Assembly: GCF_002192695.1 (NCBI RefSeq) | Contig: NZ_MTLG01000086.1 | Span: forward strand, 62,001-126,000 | DNA length: 64,000 bases | Reading direction: 5' to 3' | Source: Achromobacter xylosoxidans | GTDB lineage: Bacteria; Pseudomonadota; Gammaproteobacteria; Burkholderiales; Burkholderiaceae_B | Shown: in pieces, positions 53,626-62,736 of the stretch | How positions within the stretch are numbered: position 1 is the first letter of the stretch | Layout of the letters: each line of letters begins with the position of its first letter | Program-made: the position numbers and the translations under genes | Notes under the pieces: model-generated | The model's input: only the letters and a program-made list of their open reading frames with translations | Database searches by the model: none | Told to the model about the DNA's origin: nothing

Positions 53626-54591
53626 ATGAAGATTTCGGGAATCGCCGGCGCGCTGGCGTTGGTTGCGGCAATGGCGGGCAATGGGGCCCAGGCGGCCTAT
53701 CCGGACCGGCCGATCCGGCTGGTGGTGCCTTTCGGCGCGGGCGGGATCACGGACATCGTGGCGCGTCAGGTCGGCAAGGGCATGGGCGACGCGCTGGGTC
53801 AGAGCATCGTGATCGAGAACCGGCCCGGCGCGGGCGGAGTGATCGCGGCGCAGGTGGCCGCCACCGCGCCGGCCGATGGCTATACGATCTTCATGGGTAC
53901 GGTGGGCACGCAGGTGGTCAACCCGCTGATCTACAGCAAGCTCAGCTATGACGCGGACAAGTTCGCGCCGGTGGGCATGGTGTCGGGATCGCCGTATTTG
54001 CTGGCCGTGCGTGCGGGCGTGCCGGCCAAGACTTTCGGCGAGTTCGTGGCCTATGCCAAGGCCAATCCGGCCAAGCTGAACTTCGGTTCGGCGGGCAATG
54101 CGAGTTCGCCGCACCTGGGCCTGGAGCTGCTGAAGCTGACGGCTGGGCTGGACATCGTGCACGTGCCGTTCAAGAGCGGTAGCGAAGCCGTCAATGCCGC
54201 CATCGGCGAGCAGGTCGACGTGGTGATGGACGCCAGCCCGGTGATCATGCCGCATGCGGCGTCTGGCAAGCTGCGCGCGCTGGCGGTGGCCGCCGACAAG
54301 CGCCTGCCGTCCGCACCGGACGTGCCCGCCAGCAGCGAGGTGGGCGACGCGGCCCTGCAGATCAGCTCGTGGAACGCGTTCTTCGCGCCCGCAGGCACGC
54401 CGCCCGAGGTATTGGAAAAGCTGAACGCGGCGCTGCAGAAGACGCTGGCGTCGCCGGAATTGAAGGACCGGCTGGCGTCGCAGGGGACGCAGCTGTACAC
54501 GGGCAAGCCGGACGAGTACCAACGCTTCATCGCCGGGGAGAAGGCCAAGTGGACCGAGATCGTGAAGCGCGCCAACATCAAGATGGACTGA
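53626..54591 (+). CDS. Bug/TctC family periplasmic solute-binding protein
   Basis: 321 aa, AGGGGG six bases before the ATG. Signal peptide MKISGIAGALALVAAMAGNGAQA. PIRLVVPFGAGGITDIVARQ, VIENRPGAGGVIAAQVAA, LNFGSAGNASSPHLGLELL and VPFKSGSEAVNAAIGEQ are standard Bug features. First of a co-directional group: GST (2 bases later) and a class II aldolase follow, suggesting capture of their substrate. Confidence 0.93.
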   Translation: MKISGIAGALALVAAMAGNGAQAAYPDRPIRLVVPFGAGGITDIVARQVGKGMGDALGQSIVIENRPGAGGVIAAQVAATAPADGYTIFMGTVGTQVVNPLIYSKLSYDADKFAPVGMVSGSPYLLAVRAGVPAKTFGEFVAYAKANPAKLNFGSAGNASSPHLGLELLKLTAGLDIVHVPFKSGSEAVNAAIGEQVDVVMDASPVIMPHAASGKLRALAVAADKRLPSAPDVPASSEVGDAALQISSWNAFFAPAGTPPEVLEKLNAALQKTLASPELKDRLASQGTQLYTGKPDEYQRFIAGEKAKWTEIVKRANIKMD

Positions 54592-54593
54592 CA

Positions 54594-55235
54594 ATGAACC
54601 AGACTCCGCATCCGCTGGCGGGCAAGCCGCTGGAACTGGCCGATACGTTGCGTTCGGGCAATGCCTGGAAGATCCGGCTGGCCTGCGGCTACATGGGCCT
54701 GCCGATCAAGCGGCGTACCTTCGATATCGTGCAGGGCGACCTGGAGACCGAGGCGTTCGCGCGCATCAATCCGTGGCGCCAGGTGCCGGCCCTGCTGACG
54801 CCGGAGGGCGAGTGGCTGGCCGAGTCGCAGGCCATCCTCTGGTATCTGGGGCTGGGCACGCCCTGGCTGCCTGCCGGCCGCCTGGAACAGTCGCAGGTCA
54901 GCAGTTGGCTCAGCTTCGAGCAGACCCAGCACATGCACGCCTTCGCGCAGCCGCGCCTGCTGATCCATCTGCGCAACACGGCGCAGGTCGATGACCCGGC
55001 GATGCGGGCATGGCGCGAGATCGGCATGAAGGCGGCCGCGCTGATGAATGCGCATCTGGCGGGCCGCGACTATCTGGTGGGAACCGCGCCGACCATCGCG
55101 GATATCGCGCTGTTCCCCTACACGAGCATGGCGGCCGAGGGCGGTTACGACCTGTCCGGCTTCGCCCATATCGACGCCTGGCTGGCGCGCATGCGTACCT
55201 TGCCGGGCTTTACGCCGCTGATCGCAGCGGCATGA
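54594..55235 (+). CDS. glutathione S-transferase family protein
   Basis: 213 aa. Thioredoxin-like half with candidate Ser/Asn at RSGNAWKIRLACGYMGLP and INPWRQVPALLTPEGEWLAESQAILWYL; helical half ends with PTIADIALFPYTSMAAEGGY. It starts two bases after the Bug stop, so translation is coupled. Substrate unknown; different from the GST at 30594 by sequence. Confidence 0.92.
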   Translation: MNQTPHPLAGKPLELADTLRSGNAWKIRLACGYMGLPIKRRTFDIVQGDLETEAFARINPWRQVPALLTPEGEWLAESQAILWYLGLGTPWLPAGRLEQSQVSSWLSFEQTQHMHAFAQPRLLIHLRNTAQVDDPAMRAWREIGMKAAALMNAHLAGRDYLVGTAPTIADIALFPYTSMAAEGGYDLSGFAHIDAWLARMRTLPGFTPLIAAA

Positions 55236-55263
55236 CAGAGACACTATCTTAGGAGTGACGACG

Positions 55264-56046
55264 ATGGCCGATACGATGCACCTGGGCAAGGACGAATTGA
55301 TCGCGCGGGCGAAAGCCGAAATGCAGCGCCAGTTCGAGACGCCGGACTGGAGCCTGCGCGAGCGCCTGGCGCTGACCTGCCGCATCCTGTTCGACGGCGG
55401 GCATGATTCCGGCCTGGCCGGGCAGATCACGGCGCGCGCGCCGGAGCCTAACCGGTACTACACGCAACGCCTGGGCCTGGGCTTTGACGAGATCAGCGCC
55501 AGCAATCTGCTGCTGGTGGACGAGGACCTGCGCGTGCAGGAAGGCGGCGGCATGCCGAATCCGGCCAACCGCTTCCATTCCTGGGTCTACCGCGCGCGTC
55601 CGGACGTGAACTGCATCATCCACACGCATCCGCTGCACGCGGCCTCGCTGTCGATGCTGGAGGTGCCGCTGGAAATCTCGCACATGGACAACTGCCCGCT
55701 GTACGACGACGTGGCCTTCCTGAAGGATTGGCCCGGCGTGCCGGTGGGCAACGAGGAAGGCGAGATCATCTCGGCCGCGCTGGGTTCCAAGCGCGCCATC
55801 CTGCTGTCGCACCACGGCATGCTGATCGCGGCGGGGTCGGTGGAAGAGGCCTGCGTGCTGGCGTTGCAGTTCGAGCGCGCCGCCCGCATGCAGCTGCTGG
55901 CCATGGCCGCCGGCAAGATCCAGCCCATTCCGCCGGCGCTGGGCCGCGAGGCGCATGACTGGATCCTGACGCCCAAGCGTTCGCAGGTTGGCTTTTCCTA
56001 TTACGCGCGGCGCGCGCTGCGGGCGCATCCCGACGTGCTGGCCTGA
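55264..56046 (+). CDS. class II aldolase/adducin family protein
   Basis: 260 aa from ATG 55264 (MADTMHLGKDELI); AGGAG is at suitable spacing, while GTG 55255 is too close to it. LTCRILFDGGHDSGLAGQITARAP, the zinc-binding HTHPLHAASLSML and SHHGMLIAAGSVEEAC are the family's active-site segments. Class II aldolases cleave or form C-C bonds in sugar acids; the family also holds decarboxylases. Substrate not evident. Confidence 0.93.
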   Translation: MADTMHLGKDELIARAKAEMQRQFETPDWSLRERLALTCRILFDGGHDSGLAGQITARAPEPNRYYTQRLGLGFDEISASNLLLVDEDLRVQEGGGMPNPANRFHSWVYRARPDVNCIIHTHPLHAASLSMLEVPLEISHMDNCPLYDDVAFLKDWPGVPVGNEEGEIISAALGSKRAILLSHHGMLIAAGSVEEACVLALQFERAARMQLLAMAAGKIQPIPPALGREAHDWILTPKRSQVGFSYYARRALRAHPDVLA

Positions 56047-56101
56047 GGGCGTCTGCGGGCGGGGCCGGCTCGACGGCAGGGCCGGATTAGGGCATGCTTA
56101 C

Positions 56102-56120
56102 CGGTCGTATTCCGCGACCG
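56102..56120. promoter_or_regulatory. candidate XRE operator
   Basis: CGGTCG and CGACCG flank a 7-base core, 20 bases before the XRE-cupin start, followed by an AT-rich TATTTTTG. Suited to autoregulation. Confidence 0.35.
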
Positions 56121-56139
56121 TATTTTTGCAACCCCGTCC

Positions 56140-56694
56140 ATGATAGACCTGCCGCACCGCCTGCGCGCCCTGCGCCGCCAGCAAACCCTGTCCCTGGAAC
56201 AGCTGGCGCAGCGCACCGGATTGACCAAGAGCTACCTCTCCAAGCTGGAGCGGGGCCTGAGCGAGCCCTCCATTTCCACCGTGCTGCGGCTGGCGGAAGC
56301 CTATGGCCTGGGCGTGTCGGAACTGGTGGGCACGGACGATGCCGCGCAAGAGGAATTGGTCAGCGTGGTGCGGGTGGCGGACCGCGAGGCCTTGCAGCGC
56401 CGGGGGCTGGGCAGCGAGTATCACTACGAGTCGCTGGCCGGCCGCCGCAAGGTCAAGGCGATGGAGCCTTTCGTGGTGCATCCGCCCCGTGATTTCCCCG
56501 ATGCGACCGCGGTGTTTCCGCACCCCGGCGAGGAATTCCTGCTGGTGCTCAAGGGCGCCATCGAGGTCCATGTGGGCGAACGCCAGTTCCGCCTGGAGAC
56601 CGGGGATTCCGTCTATTTCGATTCCGAACTGCCGCACCGCATGCGCACCGTCAGCCGGGCCATGGCCGAGGTGCTGGTGGTGGCCGCGCACTGA
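56140..56694 (+). CDS. XRE-type helix-turn-helix regulator with cupin domain
   Basis: 184 aa. LRALRRQQTLSLEQLAQRTGLTKSYLSKLERGLSEPSISTVLRLAEAYGL is a Cro/C1-type helix-turn-helix at about 8-57; residues 105-184 form a cupin with HPGEEFLLVLKGAIEVHVGERQFRLETGDSVYFDSELPHRM. Such regulators sense a small metabolite through the cupin. It precedes the DUF861 cupin and pyridoxal kinase genes and probably controls them or the upstream aldolase group. Confidence 0.93.
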   Translation: MIDLPHRLRALRRQQTLSLEQLAQRTGLTKSYLSKLERGLSEPSISTVLRLAEAYGLGVSELVGTDDAAQEELVSVVRVADREALQRRGLGSEYHYESLAGRRKVKAMEPFVVHPPRDFPDATAVFPHPGEEFLLVLKGAIEVHVGERQFRLETGDSVYFDSELPHRMRTVSRAMAEVLVVAAH

Positions 56695-56737
56695 GCGGGC
56701 CTCCGGACTCATCATCCATCCGCATACAGGAACTGCC

Positions 56738-57100
56738 ATGAAGAATGACCAATCGCGGCTTGCCCGCATCGACGCCGGCCCCATGAAGAATCCGGTGCCC
56801 GGCAAGCCGCGCCGTCCGATCTCGGGCGACGCCGCGTTCCGCACCGTGACGGCCTTCGAAGGCAATGGCGGCAAGGCCGAAGCCGGCGTCTGGGAAAGCA
56901 CTGCCGGCGTCTTCCAGTCCAACACCACGGGCTATATCGAGTTCGGCTACATCGTCGAGGGTTCGGCGCGTCTGGTCGATCCGGACGGCACCGTGCACGA
57001 GTTGACCGTGGGCGAAGCCTTCGTCATGCCCGAAGGCTATACCGGCCGCTGGGAAGTGGACCAGTTCGTCAAGAAAATCTATTTCATCACCCGCATGTAG
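56738..57100 (+). CDS. DUF861-type cupin (EutQ/ureidoglycolate-like)
   Basis: 120 aa from ATG 56738 (MKNDQSRLARIDAGPMKNP), AGGAACTGCC before it. FEGNGGKAEAGVWESTAGVFQS and GYIVEGSARLVDPDGTVHELTVGEAFVMPEGYTGRWEVDQFVKKIYFI match cupin_3 proteins. Function unknown; enzymes of this fold act on small acids or nitrogen compounds. Confidence 0.9.
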   Translation: MKNDQSRLARIDAGPMKNPVPGKPRRPISGDAAFRTVTAFEGNGGKAEAGVWESTAGVFQSNTTGYIEFGYIVEGSARLVDPDGTVHELTVGEAFVMPEGYTGRWEVDQFVKKIYFITRM

Positions 57101-57136
57101 CGCCGCGTAAGCCGCGGCAGCCCAGGAGCCAGTCCC

Positions 57137-57970
57137 ATGAGCGCAATCCCCGCCGTTACCGCGCAGGTGGATATCGTTTCCGTCCAATCCCAGGTCGTGT
57201 ACGGCTGCGTCGGCAACAACGCCGCCATGCCGGTCTTCCGCAAGGCCGGCCTGCACGCGATCGCGGTGCCCACCGTGATCCTGAGCAACACGCCGCACTA
57301 TCCGACCTTGCACGGCGGCGCCGTGCCGCTGGACTGGTTCGAAGGGCTGCTGCAGGGCCTGGACGAGCGCGGCGTCACTCGGACGGCGCGCTCGGTGGTC
57401 TGCGGATATCTGGGGCAACCGGGGCAGGCCGGGCTGCTGGCCAACTGGCTGCCGTCGCTGCGCGCCTCGCGGCCTGATCTGAAGGTGCATATCGATCCCG
57501 TCATGGGCGACCGCAACGACGGCCTGTATGTCAACGAGGGACTGGTCGAGCAATACCGGGACCTGCTGGTGCCGCTGGCCGACGGCATGACGCCGAATCA
57601 CTTCGAGCTGGAATTGCTGGCGGGGCGCGCCCTGTCGTCGATCGACGAGGTGGTGGCGGCGGCGCGTGAACTGATCGCGCGCGGTCCGGACTGGATCGTC
57701 GTGACCAGCGCGGCGCCCATGACCGCCGCGGCCGGCACCTTGCAGCTGGCGGTGGTGACGCGGGATCAAGCCACCGTCGTGACGCATCCGGAGATTGCGA
57801 TACCGCCCTCGGTCCACGGCACGGGCGACGTGTTCATGGCCGGCGTCACGGCGCGGCTGCTGAACGGGCAGGAGCTGGTCGAGGCGGTGCGCGCGGCCGC
57901 CGCCCAGGTCACGGTGGCGCTGGAGCGCACCCGCGAACTGGGCTGGGAAGAACTGGCGGTGGAAGGCTAG
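57137..57970 (+). CDS. pdxY: pyridoxal kinase (PdxY-type)
   Basis: 277 aa, CAGGAGCC before the ATG. VDIVSVQSQVVYGCVGNNAAMPVFRKAGL at the N terminus, VIDPVMGD-like HIDPVMGDRNDGLYVNEG, TPNHFELELLAG and HGTGDVFMAGVTARLL, the anion-hole and catalytic Asp motif of the ribokinase-like PdxK/PdxY family. It phosphorylates pyridoxal to PLP in salvage. Its stop overlaps the stop of the convergent phospholipase gene in a CTAG. Confidence 0.9.
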   Translation: MSAIPAVTAQVDIVSVQSQVVYGCVGNNAAMPVFRKAGLHAIAVPTVILSNTPHYPTLHGGAVPLDWFEGLLQGLDERGVTRTARSVVCGYLGQPGQAGLLANWLPSLRASRPDLKVHIDPVMGDRNDGLYVNEGLVEQYRDLLVPLADGMTPNHFELELLAGRALSSIDEVVAAARELIARGPDWIVVTSAAPMTAAAGTLQLAVVTRDQATVVTHPEIAIPPSVHGTGDVFMAGVTARLLNGQELVEAVRAAAAQVTVALERTRELGWEELAVEG

Positions 57971-59259
57971 GGCACCAGCGACAGGCCAACGCGGAACTGC
58001 GATTCGTTGCGCTGGTTGTAGCCCAGCAGCGTTTCGCCGTAGCCGTTGAAGTACTGCAGATGCAGGTAGCCGTTCATGTTCAGCCAGGTGCGCTGCAGCG
58101 GCCAGGCGAAATCCAGCTGGGTGGTGCGGCGCTTCTGATCGCCTTGCCGGTACATGGCGGAGATGACGGCGCCGTTGTCCTGCGCCCAACGCAACTGCCA
58201 GTCGACGTGGCCGGCGTAGTCGGCATAGTCGCTGTTCTCGCTGGCGACGCCGAAGTAGGCCTTGACCCGAGGCGCAAAGGTGAGCGTGCTGCCGCCGTCG
58301 AAACGGTAATGGAAGCGCGGTTCGATGTAGCCGTCGTTGAGCGAGCGCGAATCCGCGCCGTCCTTGCCGTTGGAATTGTGTTCGACGCCGGTGTTCATGC
58401 CGAAGCGCCAGTTCTGGCCGGCGGACTGCCAGATATTGTCGGATAGCCAGAAGGCGCTGGGATTGAACGTGGTGTCGATGAAGGGCATGGAATCGCCTTC
58501 CAGGTCCCACAGCGAGGTCTGCGTGTACGCCAGGTAGAAGTTCTCGTCCCAGGTCGCCGGGCGGTCGCCAGCGGGGCTGAAGAGACGGTACTTGGCGCTG
58601 ATCTGAAAGCGCGCGGTGGTCTGGCCGCGGGTGCCGATGTCGAAGTACACCGGCTTGTATTCGGAGATCGAGCTGCGGAAGCGGTCGAACGCGCTCTGCT
58701 GCTGCACCGTCGGCACGGCGGAAGCATCGGGCGAGGGGCCGCCCTCGGGTGACGCGCCGACCGCGGCCACGGTTGCGGCGGGCACGGGCTCGCCGCTGCT
58801 GGCGTCCACCACCGGGCCGCGCGCGGGCGTGCTGGCCAGGGTGCCGCTGTCGCGGCCAGTGGCGTCCAGCGCCATCATCGCGGGCTGGCCTTCGATGGAC
58901 ACGGCCTGCAGGCCCTGGGCCGTGGCGGGCACGACGGCGGTCCAGGCCATGCGCGCGAAGTTGTTGACGGGCACGCTGAAGCTGGCAGTGCCGCCGCGCA
59001 GCTTGGCCAGGCTGCGCACGATCTGGCCGTCCTGGCCGCGCCATTGCAGCACCAGTTCCGGCGGCGCTTCCCAGGTGGAGCGGGCAGTGCCTTCGTTGAA
59101 GTACACCGCCTCGATGGTGACGGTTTCGCCGGGGGCGGCCGAGGGGCGATCCAGCCGGTACGACACGCCCGCGGTGGCTACGCCCGCCAAACCCATGGCC
59201 AGGGCGGCGGCCAGGGTGCGCAGGGGGAGGGCGGATCGTGCTGGACGGCTTATGGTCAT
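57967..59259 (-). CDS. pldA: outer membrane phospholipase A
   Basis: 430 aa from ATG 59259 (MTISRPARSALPLRTLAAALA), chosen because the signal peptide then starts at once; ATG 59298 is an in-frame alternative. The N-terminal 170 residues are an extra beta-rich part; the OMPLA barrel follows with GVEHNSNGKDGADSRSLN: His294, Ser296 and Asn308 have the spacing of the E. coli PldA triad (His142, Ser144, Asn156). It hydrolyses phospholipids in the outer membrane when dimerised with calcium. Confidence 0.93.
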   Translation of the reverse strand: MTISRPARSALPLRTLAAALAMGLAGVATAGVSYRLDRPSAAPGETVTIEAVYFNEGTARSTWEAPPELVLQWRGQDGQIVRSLAKLRGGTASFSVPVNNFARMAWTAVVPATAQGLQAVSIEGQPAMMALDATGRDSGTLASTPARGPVVDASSGEPVPAATVAAVGASPEGGPSPDASAVPTVQQQSAFDRFRSSISEYKPVYFDIGTRGQTTARFQISAKYRLFSPAGDRPATWDENFYLAYTQTSLWDLEGDSMPFIDTTFNPSAFWLSDNIWQSAGQNWRFGMNTGVEHNSNGKDGADSRSLNDGYIEPRFHYRFDGGSTLTFAPRVKAYFGVASENSDYADYAGHVDWQLRWAQDNGAVISAMYRQGDQKRRTTQLDFAWPLQRTWLNMNGYLHLQYFNGYGETLLGYNQRNESQFRVGLSLVP

Positions 59260-59347
59260 CGGGTCATAACGTAGTTTTGTGACCAGGAAATGTAGCATCG
59301 ACCCCCGCTACAGTTTGTAAGGCTGACTAATCGTATGTTGAAAGCGT

Positions 59348-59372
59348 AAGCCCCCGCGCAGGGCGGGGGCTT
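59348..59372 (-). terminator. terminator of the ALDH7-type gene
   Basis: Perfect 10-bp stem AAGCCCCCGC/GCGGGGGCTT with a 5-base loop, 25 bases after the minus-strand dehydrogenase stop, followed on that strand by a weak TTACGCTTT tract. Confidence 0.75.
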
Positions 59373-59396
59373 GCATGGACAGCGTTGCGCGCGGGC

Positions 59397-60899
59397 TTAT
59401 TCGCCGAACTTGATGCCCTGGGCCAGGGGCAACTGGCGCGAATAGTTGATCGTGTTGGTCGCGCGGCGCATGTAGTTGCGCCAGGCGTCCGAGCCCGATT
59501 CACGGCCGCCGCCGGTTTCCTTTTCTCCGCCGAAGGCGCCGCCGATCTCGGCGCCCGAGGTGCCGATGTTGACGTTGGCGATGCCGCAGTCCGAACCGGC
59601 CGCGGACAGGAAGGTCTCGGCTTCGCGCAGGTCATTGGTGAAGATGGCCGAGGACAGGCCTTGCGGCACGCCGTTCTGCAAGGCCAGCGCCTGGCTGAAG
59701 TCCCTGTAGCGCATCACGTACAGGATGGGCGCGAAGGTCTCGTGGCAGACCACGTCGGTCTGGCCCGGCATTTCGGCGATGGCAGGGCGCACGTACCAGG
59801 CGTCGGGGTACTGCTCGGCCAGCACGCGCTCGCCGCCCGTGACCTTGCCGCCCTGTTCGCGCGCGGCCGTCAGCGCCGCCTGCATGGCGTCGAAGGACAC
59901 GCGGTCGATCAGCGGGCCGACCAGCGTGCCGCTTTCCAGCGGGTTGCCGATAGTGGCGCTGGCATAGGCCTTGTGCAGGCGCTGCACCAGGTCATCGGCC
60001 ACGCTTTCGTGCACGATCAGGCGGCGCGTGCTGGTGCAGCGCTGGCCGGCCGTGCCGATGGCGCCGAACACGATGCCGCGCGCGGCCATGTCCAGATCGG
60101 CCGTGGGGCCGACGATGATGGCGTTGTTGCCGCCCAGCTCCAGCAGGACGCGGCCGAAGCGTTGGGCCACGCGCGGACCCACCTGGCGCCCCATGCGGGT
60201 CGAGCCGGTGGCCGACACCAGGGCCACGGCGTGCGAATCCACCAGCGCCTCGCCGATGTCGCGGCCGCCGATCAGCACTTCGGACAGGCCGGTGGGGGCG
60301 TCGCCGAAGCGCTGCGCGGCCTGGGCGAAGAGCGCCTGGCAGGCCAGCGCGGTCAACGGGGTTTTCTCTGACGGCTTCCAGACCACCGCGTTGCCGCAGA
60401 CCAGCGCCAGCGCGGCGTTCCAGGACCACACCGCCACCGGGAAGTTGAATGCGCTGATCACGCCGACCACGCCCAGCGGATGCCAGGTTTCCATCATGCG
60501 ATGGCCGGGGCGTTCTGAAGCGATGGTCAAACCGTACAGCTGGCGCGACAGGCCCACGGCGAAGTCGCAGATGTCGATCATTTCCTGCACTTCGCCTTCG
60601 CCCTCGGCCACGATCTTGCCGGCTTCCAGGCTGACCAGGCGGCCCAGCTCGCGCTTGTGCTGGCGCAGCGTTTCGCCGAACAGGCGCAGCAGTTCTCCGC
60701 GGCCCGGCGCAGGCACGTCGCGCCACGCCAGGCTGGCCTGGCGCGCGCGGGTGATGGCGGAATGGGCCTGGGCCACCGTGTGCTCGTGGACCTGAGCCAG
60801 TTCGGCGCCGTCTATCGGGCTGCGCGCGCGCAGCGTGCCGCCAGTGAGCGATTCCGGGTTCAGCCCGAGCGCGCGCAGGATGTCTTGGGGAGTGTCCAT
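59397..60899 (-). CDS. ALDH7-type aldehyde dehydrogenase (aminoadipate-semialdehyde-like)
   Basis: 500 aa. LLELGGNNAIIVGP carries the base Glu and GTAGQRCTSTRRLIVHESV the nucleophilic Cys; HPLGVVGVISAFNFPVAVWSWNAALALVCGN and the terminal SDAWRNYMRRATNTINYSRQLPLAQGI are marks of the ALDH7/AMADH group, which oxidises aminoadipate or related amino-aldehydes in lysine breakdown. It is divergent from the amino-acid ABC transporter at 61049, which suggests a shared amino-acid substrate. Confidence 0.92.
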   Translation of the reverse strand: MDTPQDILRALGLNPESLTGGTLRARSPIDGAELAQVHEHTVAQAHSAITRARQASLAWRDVPAPGRGELLRLFGETLRQHKRELGRLVSLEAGKIVAEGEGEVQEMIDICDFAVGLSRQLYGLTIASERPGHRMMETWHPLGVVGVISAFNFPVAVWSWNAALALVCGNAVVWKPSEKTPLTALACQALFAQAAQRFGDAPTGLSEVLIGGRDIGEALVDSHAVALVSATGSTRMGRQVGPRVAQRFGRVLLELGGNNAIIVGPTADLDMAARGIVFGAIGTAGQRCTSTRRLIVHESVADDLVQRLHKAYASATIGNPLESGTLVGPLIDRVSFDAMQAALTAAREQGGKVTGGERVLAEQYPDAWYVRPAIAEMPGQTDVVCHETFAPILYVMRYRDFSQALALQNGVPQGLSSAIFTNDLREAETFLSAAGSDCGIANVNIGTSGAEIGGAFGGEKETGGGRESGSDAWRNYMRRATNTINYSRQLPLAQGIKFGE

Positions 60900-61048
60900 G
60901 CCGGTTCCTTGGGGTGCCTGCGAAGAGCCTGTCTTCGCTTAAGGGTTATGCCTAAGTGGCGATTCTGGAAAAAAATTTACTATACGAAACTCCAGCGTGA
61001 ATTGCGAAACCTTTTTAACCAAGGCAGCACTCATACGAAGGTGGATCC

Positions 61049-61798
61049 GTGGCGGAACCTCTGCTGGTAGTCCAGGCAGTCACCAAGACCTATCAACGCG
61101 ACGGGCAGGCCCCGCATCTGGCGTTGGACGGTATCGACTGCCAGCTCGGCCGCGGCGAGGTCATGGTGGTGGTCGGCCCCTCCGGATCCGGCAAGAGCAC
61201 CTTGCTGCGTACGCTCAACGGCCTGGAAAGCATCGACAGCGGCGCCATCCGCGTGGACGGCGTCTCGCTCACGGATCCGGCCACCGACGTCAACCGCTGG
61301 CGCACCGAGGTCGGCATGGTGTTCCAGCACTTCAACCTGTTCCAACACCGTACTGCGCTGGACAATGTCGCGCTACCCCAGCGCGTGGTGCGCGGGCGCG
61401 CCCGCGCCGACGCCGAACGCTACGCCCGCGAACTGCTGGGCCGCGTCGGCATGGGCGACTACGGCGCGCGCTATCCCAGCCAGCTCTCCGGCGGCCAGCA
61501 GCAGCGCGTGGCGATCGCGCGCGCGCTGGCCATGGACCCCAAATTGATGCTGTTCGACGAGGCCACCTCGGCGCTCGATCCCGAAACCGTGGGCGGCATT
61601 CTGGAACTGATGCGCGCGTTGGCGCGCGACGGCATGACCATGGCGGTGGTGACCCATGAAATGGGCTTCGCGCGCGACGTGGGCGACCGGGCCTTGTTCA
61701 TGGACGCCGGCCGCATCGTGGAAATGGGCACGCCGAACGAGGTGTTCGGCCACCCCAGGGAAGCGCGCACCCGCGCCTTCCTGGAAAAGATTCTGTAG
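61049..61798 (+). CDS. polar amino-acid ABC transporter ATP-binding protein
   Basis: 249 aa, GTG start ([13 protein letters not shown]) after AAGGTGG. Walker A GPSGSGKS, signature [17 protein letters not shown], Walker [15 protein letters not shown], switch His [11 protein letters not shown]: complete GlnQ/HisP-type ATPase. First of the transporter genes; the binding-protein gene follows 142 bases later, so a separate promoter there is possible. Confidence 0.94.
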   Translation: MAEPLLVVQAVTKTYQRDGQAPHLALDGIDCQLGRGEVMVVVGPSGSGKSTLLRTLNGLESIDSGAIRVDGVSLTDPATDVNRWRTEVGMVFQHFNLFQHRTALDNVALPQRVVRGRARADAERYARELLGRVGMGDYGARYPSQLSGGQQQRVAIARALAMDPKLMLFDEATSALDPETVGGILELMRALARDGMTMAVVTHEMGFARDVGDRALFMDAGRIVEMGTPNEVFGHPREARTRAFLEKIL

Positions 61799-61940
61799 TC
61801 CCTAGCAGCAAGGAAGCAACGGGTCGTCCGCAAGTGCGGCGCCCGGCGGTAACCAGGGCCGGTCCGGCTGATCCGGGCGCTGCCGGCGCACTGTGCTTTG
61901 CCCGGAATGACGTGAGTCCATTCACCACAAGGGGTAGGAA

Positions 61941-62732
61941 ATGCTGAAAATCAAACAATGGCTGGGCGTGGCCGGCATCGCCCTGGCGGCCGCCAGCGTC
62001 GCCTTGCCCGCGCAGGCGGACGAACTGGGCGACATCCTCAAGCGCGGCGAGCTGCGCGTCGCGGTGCAGACCTCCGGACCGCTGATGAGCTTCATGGACA
62101 AGAGCGGCAAGCGCACCGGCCTGGCGGTGGAAGTGGCCAAGCGCATGGCCGACGACCTGGGGGTGAAACTGGTGCTGCAGGACTATGAGTGGAAGGGCCT
62201 GATTCCGGCGCTCTTGTCCGGCAAGGCCGACATGGTGGCGGCCGACATGACGCCCACGCCGCAGCGCGCTGCGCAGGTGCTGTTCTCCACGCCCATGTTC
62301 TACGCCGACACCGTGGCGGTGGTGCCGAAGGATTCGCCCTACAAGTCGTACGAGGAACTCAACAAGGACGGCGTGACCGTGGGCGTGCTCGGCGCCAGCA
62401 CCTATGCGGAAGTGGGCAAGAAGATGCTGCCCAAGGCCACCATGAAGGAATTCTCGGGCGGCAGCGCGCCGGTCGGCCAGGCCCTGTCCAGCGGCCGCCT
62501 GGACGCCGGCATCATGTCGCTGTCCACCGCCAACCAGTTCCTGGTCGACTTCGGCAACCTGCGCGTGCTGGACGGCATCATGGTGCGCGAGCCCCTGGCC
62601 TTCGCCGTCGGCCCCAACGCCTTCCGCCTGAAGTTCTGGCTGGACAACTGGCAGACGCTGAAGACGGCCGACAACACGCTGCCCGAACAGGTGAAGTACT
62701 GGTACTCCACCGACTGGAAGAAAGACCACTGA
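61941..62732 (+). CDS. polar amino-acid ABC transporter substrate-binding protein
   Basis: 263 aa, signal peptide ending PAQA (residue about 26). GELRVAVQTSGPLMSFMDKSGKRTGLAVEVAKRMADDLGVKLVLQ is the family's N-terminal lobe; PALLSGKADMVAADMTPTPQRA follows. SBP_bac_3 family; ligand not assignable. GGGGTAGG before the ATG. The next gene begins 4 bases after its stop. Confidence 0.94.
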   Translation: MLKIKQWLGVAGIALAAASVALPAQADELGDILKRGELRVAVQTSGPLMSFMDKSGKRTGLAVEVAKRMADDLGVKLVLQDYEWKGLIPALLSGKADMVAADMTPTPQRAAQVLFSTPMFYADTVAVVPKDSPYKSYEELNKDGVTVGVLGASTYAEVGKKMLPKATMKEFSGGSAPVGQALSSGRLDAGIMSLSTANQFLVDFGNLRVLDGIMVREPLAFAVGPNAFRLKFWLDNWQTLKTADNTLPEQVKYWYSTDWKKDH

Positions 62733-62736
62733 GCCC

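Noticed and set aside
56651-59044. Long open frame of about 797 codons on the minus strand
   Set aside because: Runs through the phospholipase gene in another frame and opposite the cupin and kinase genes; Arg/Ala/Gln-rich composition without domains.
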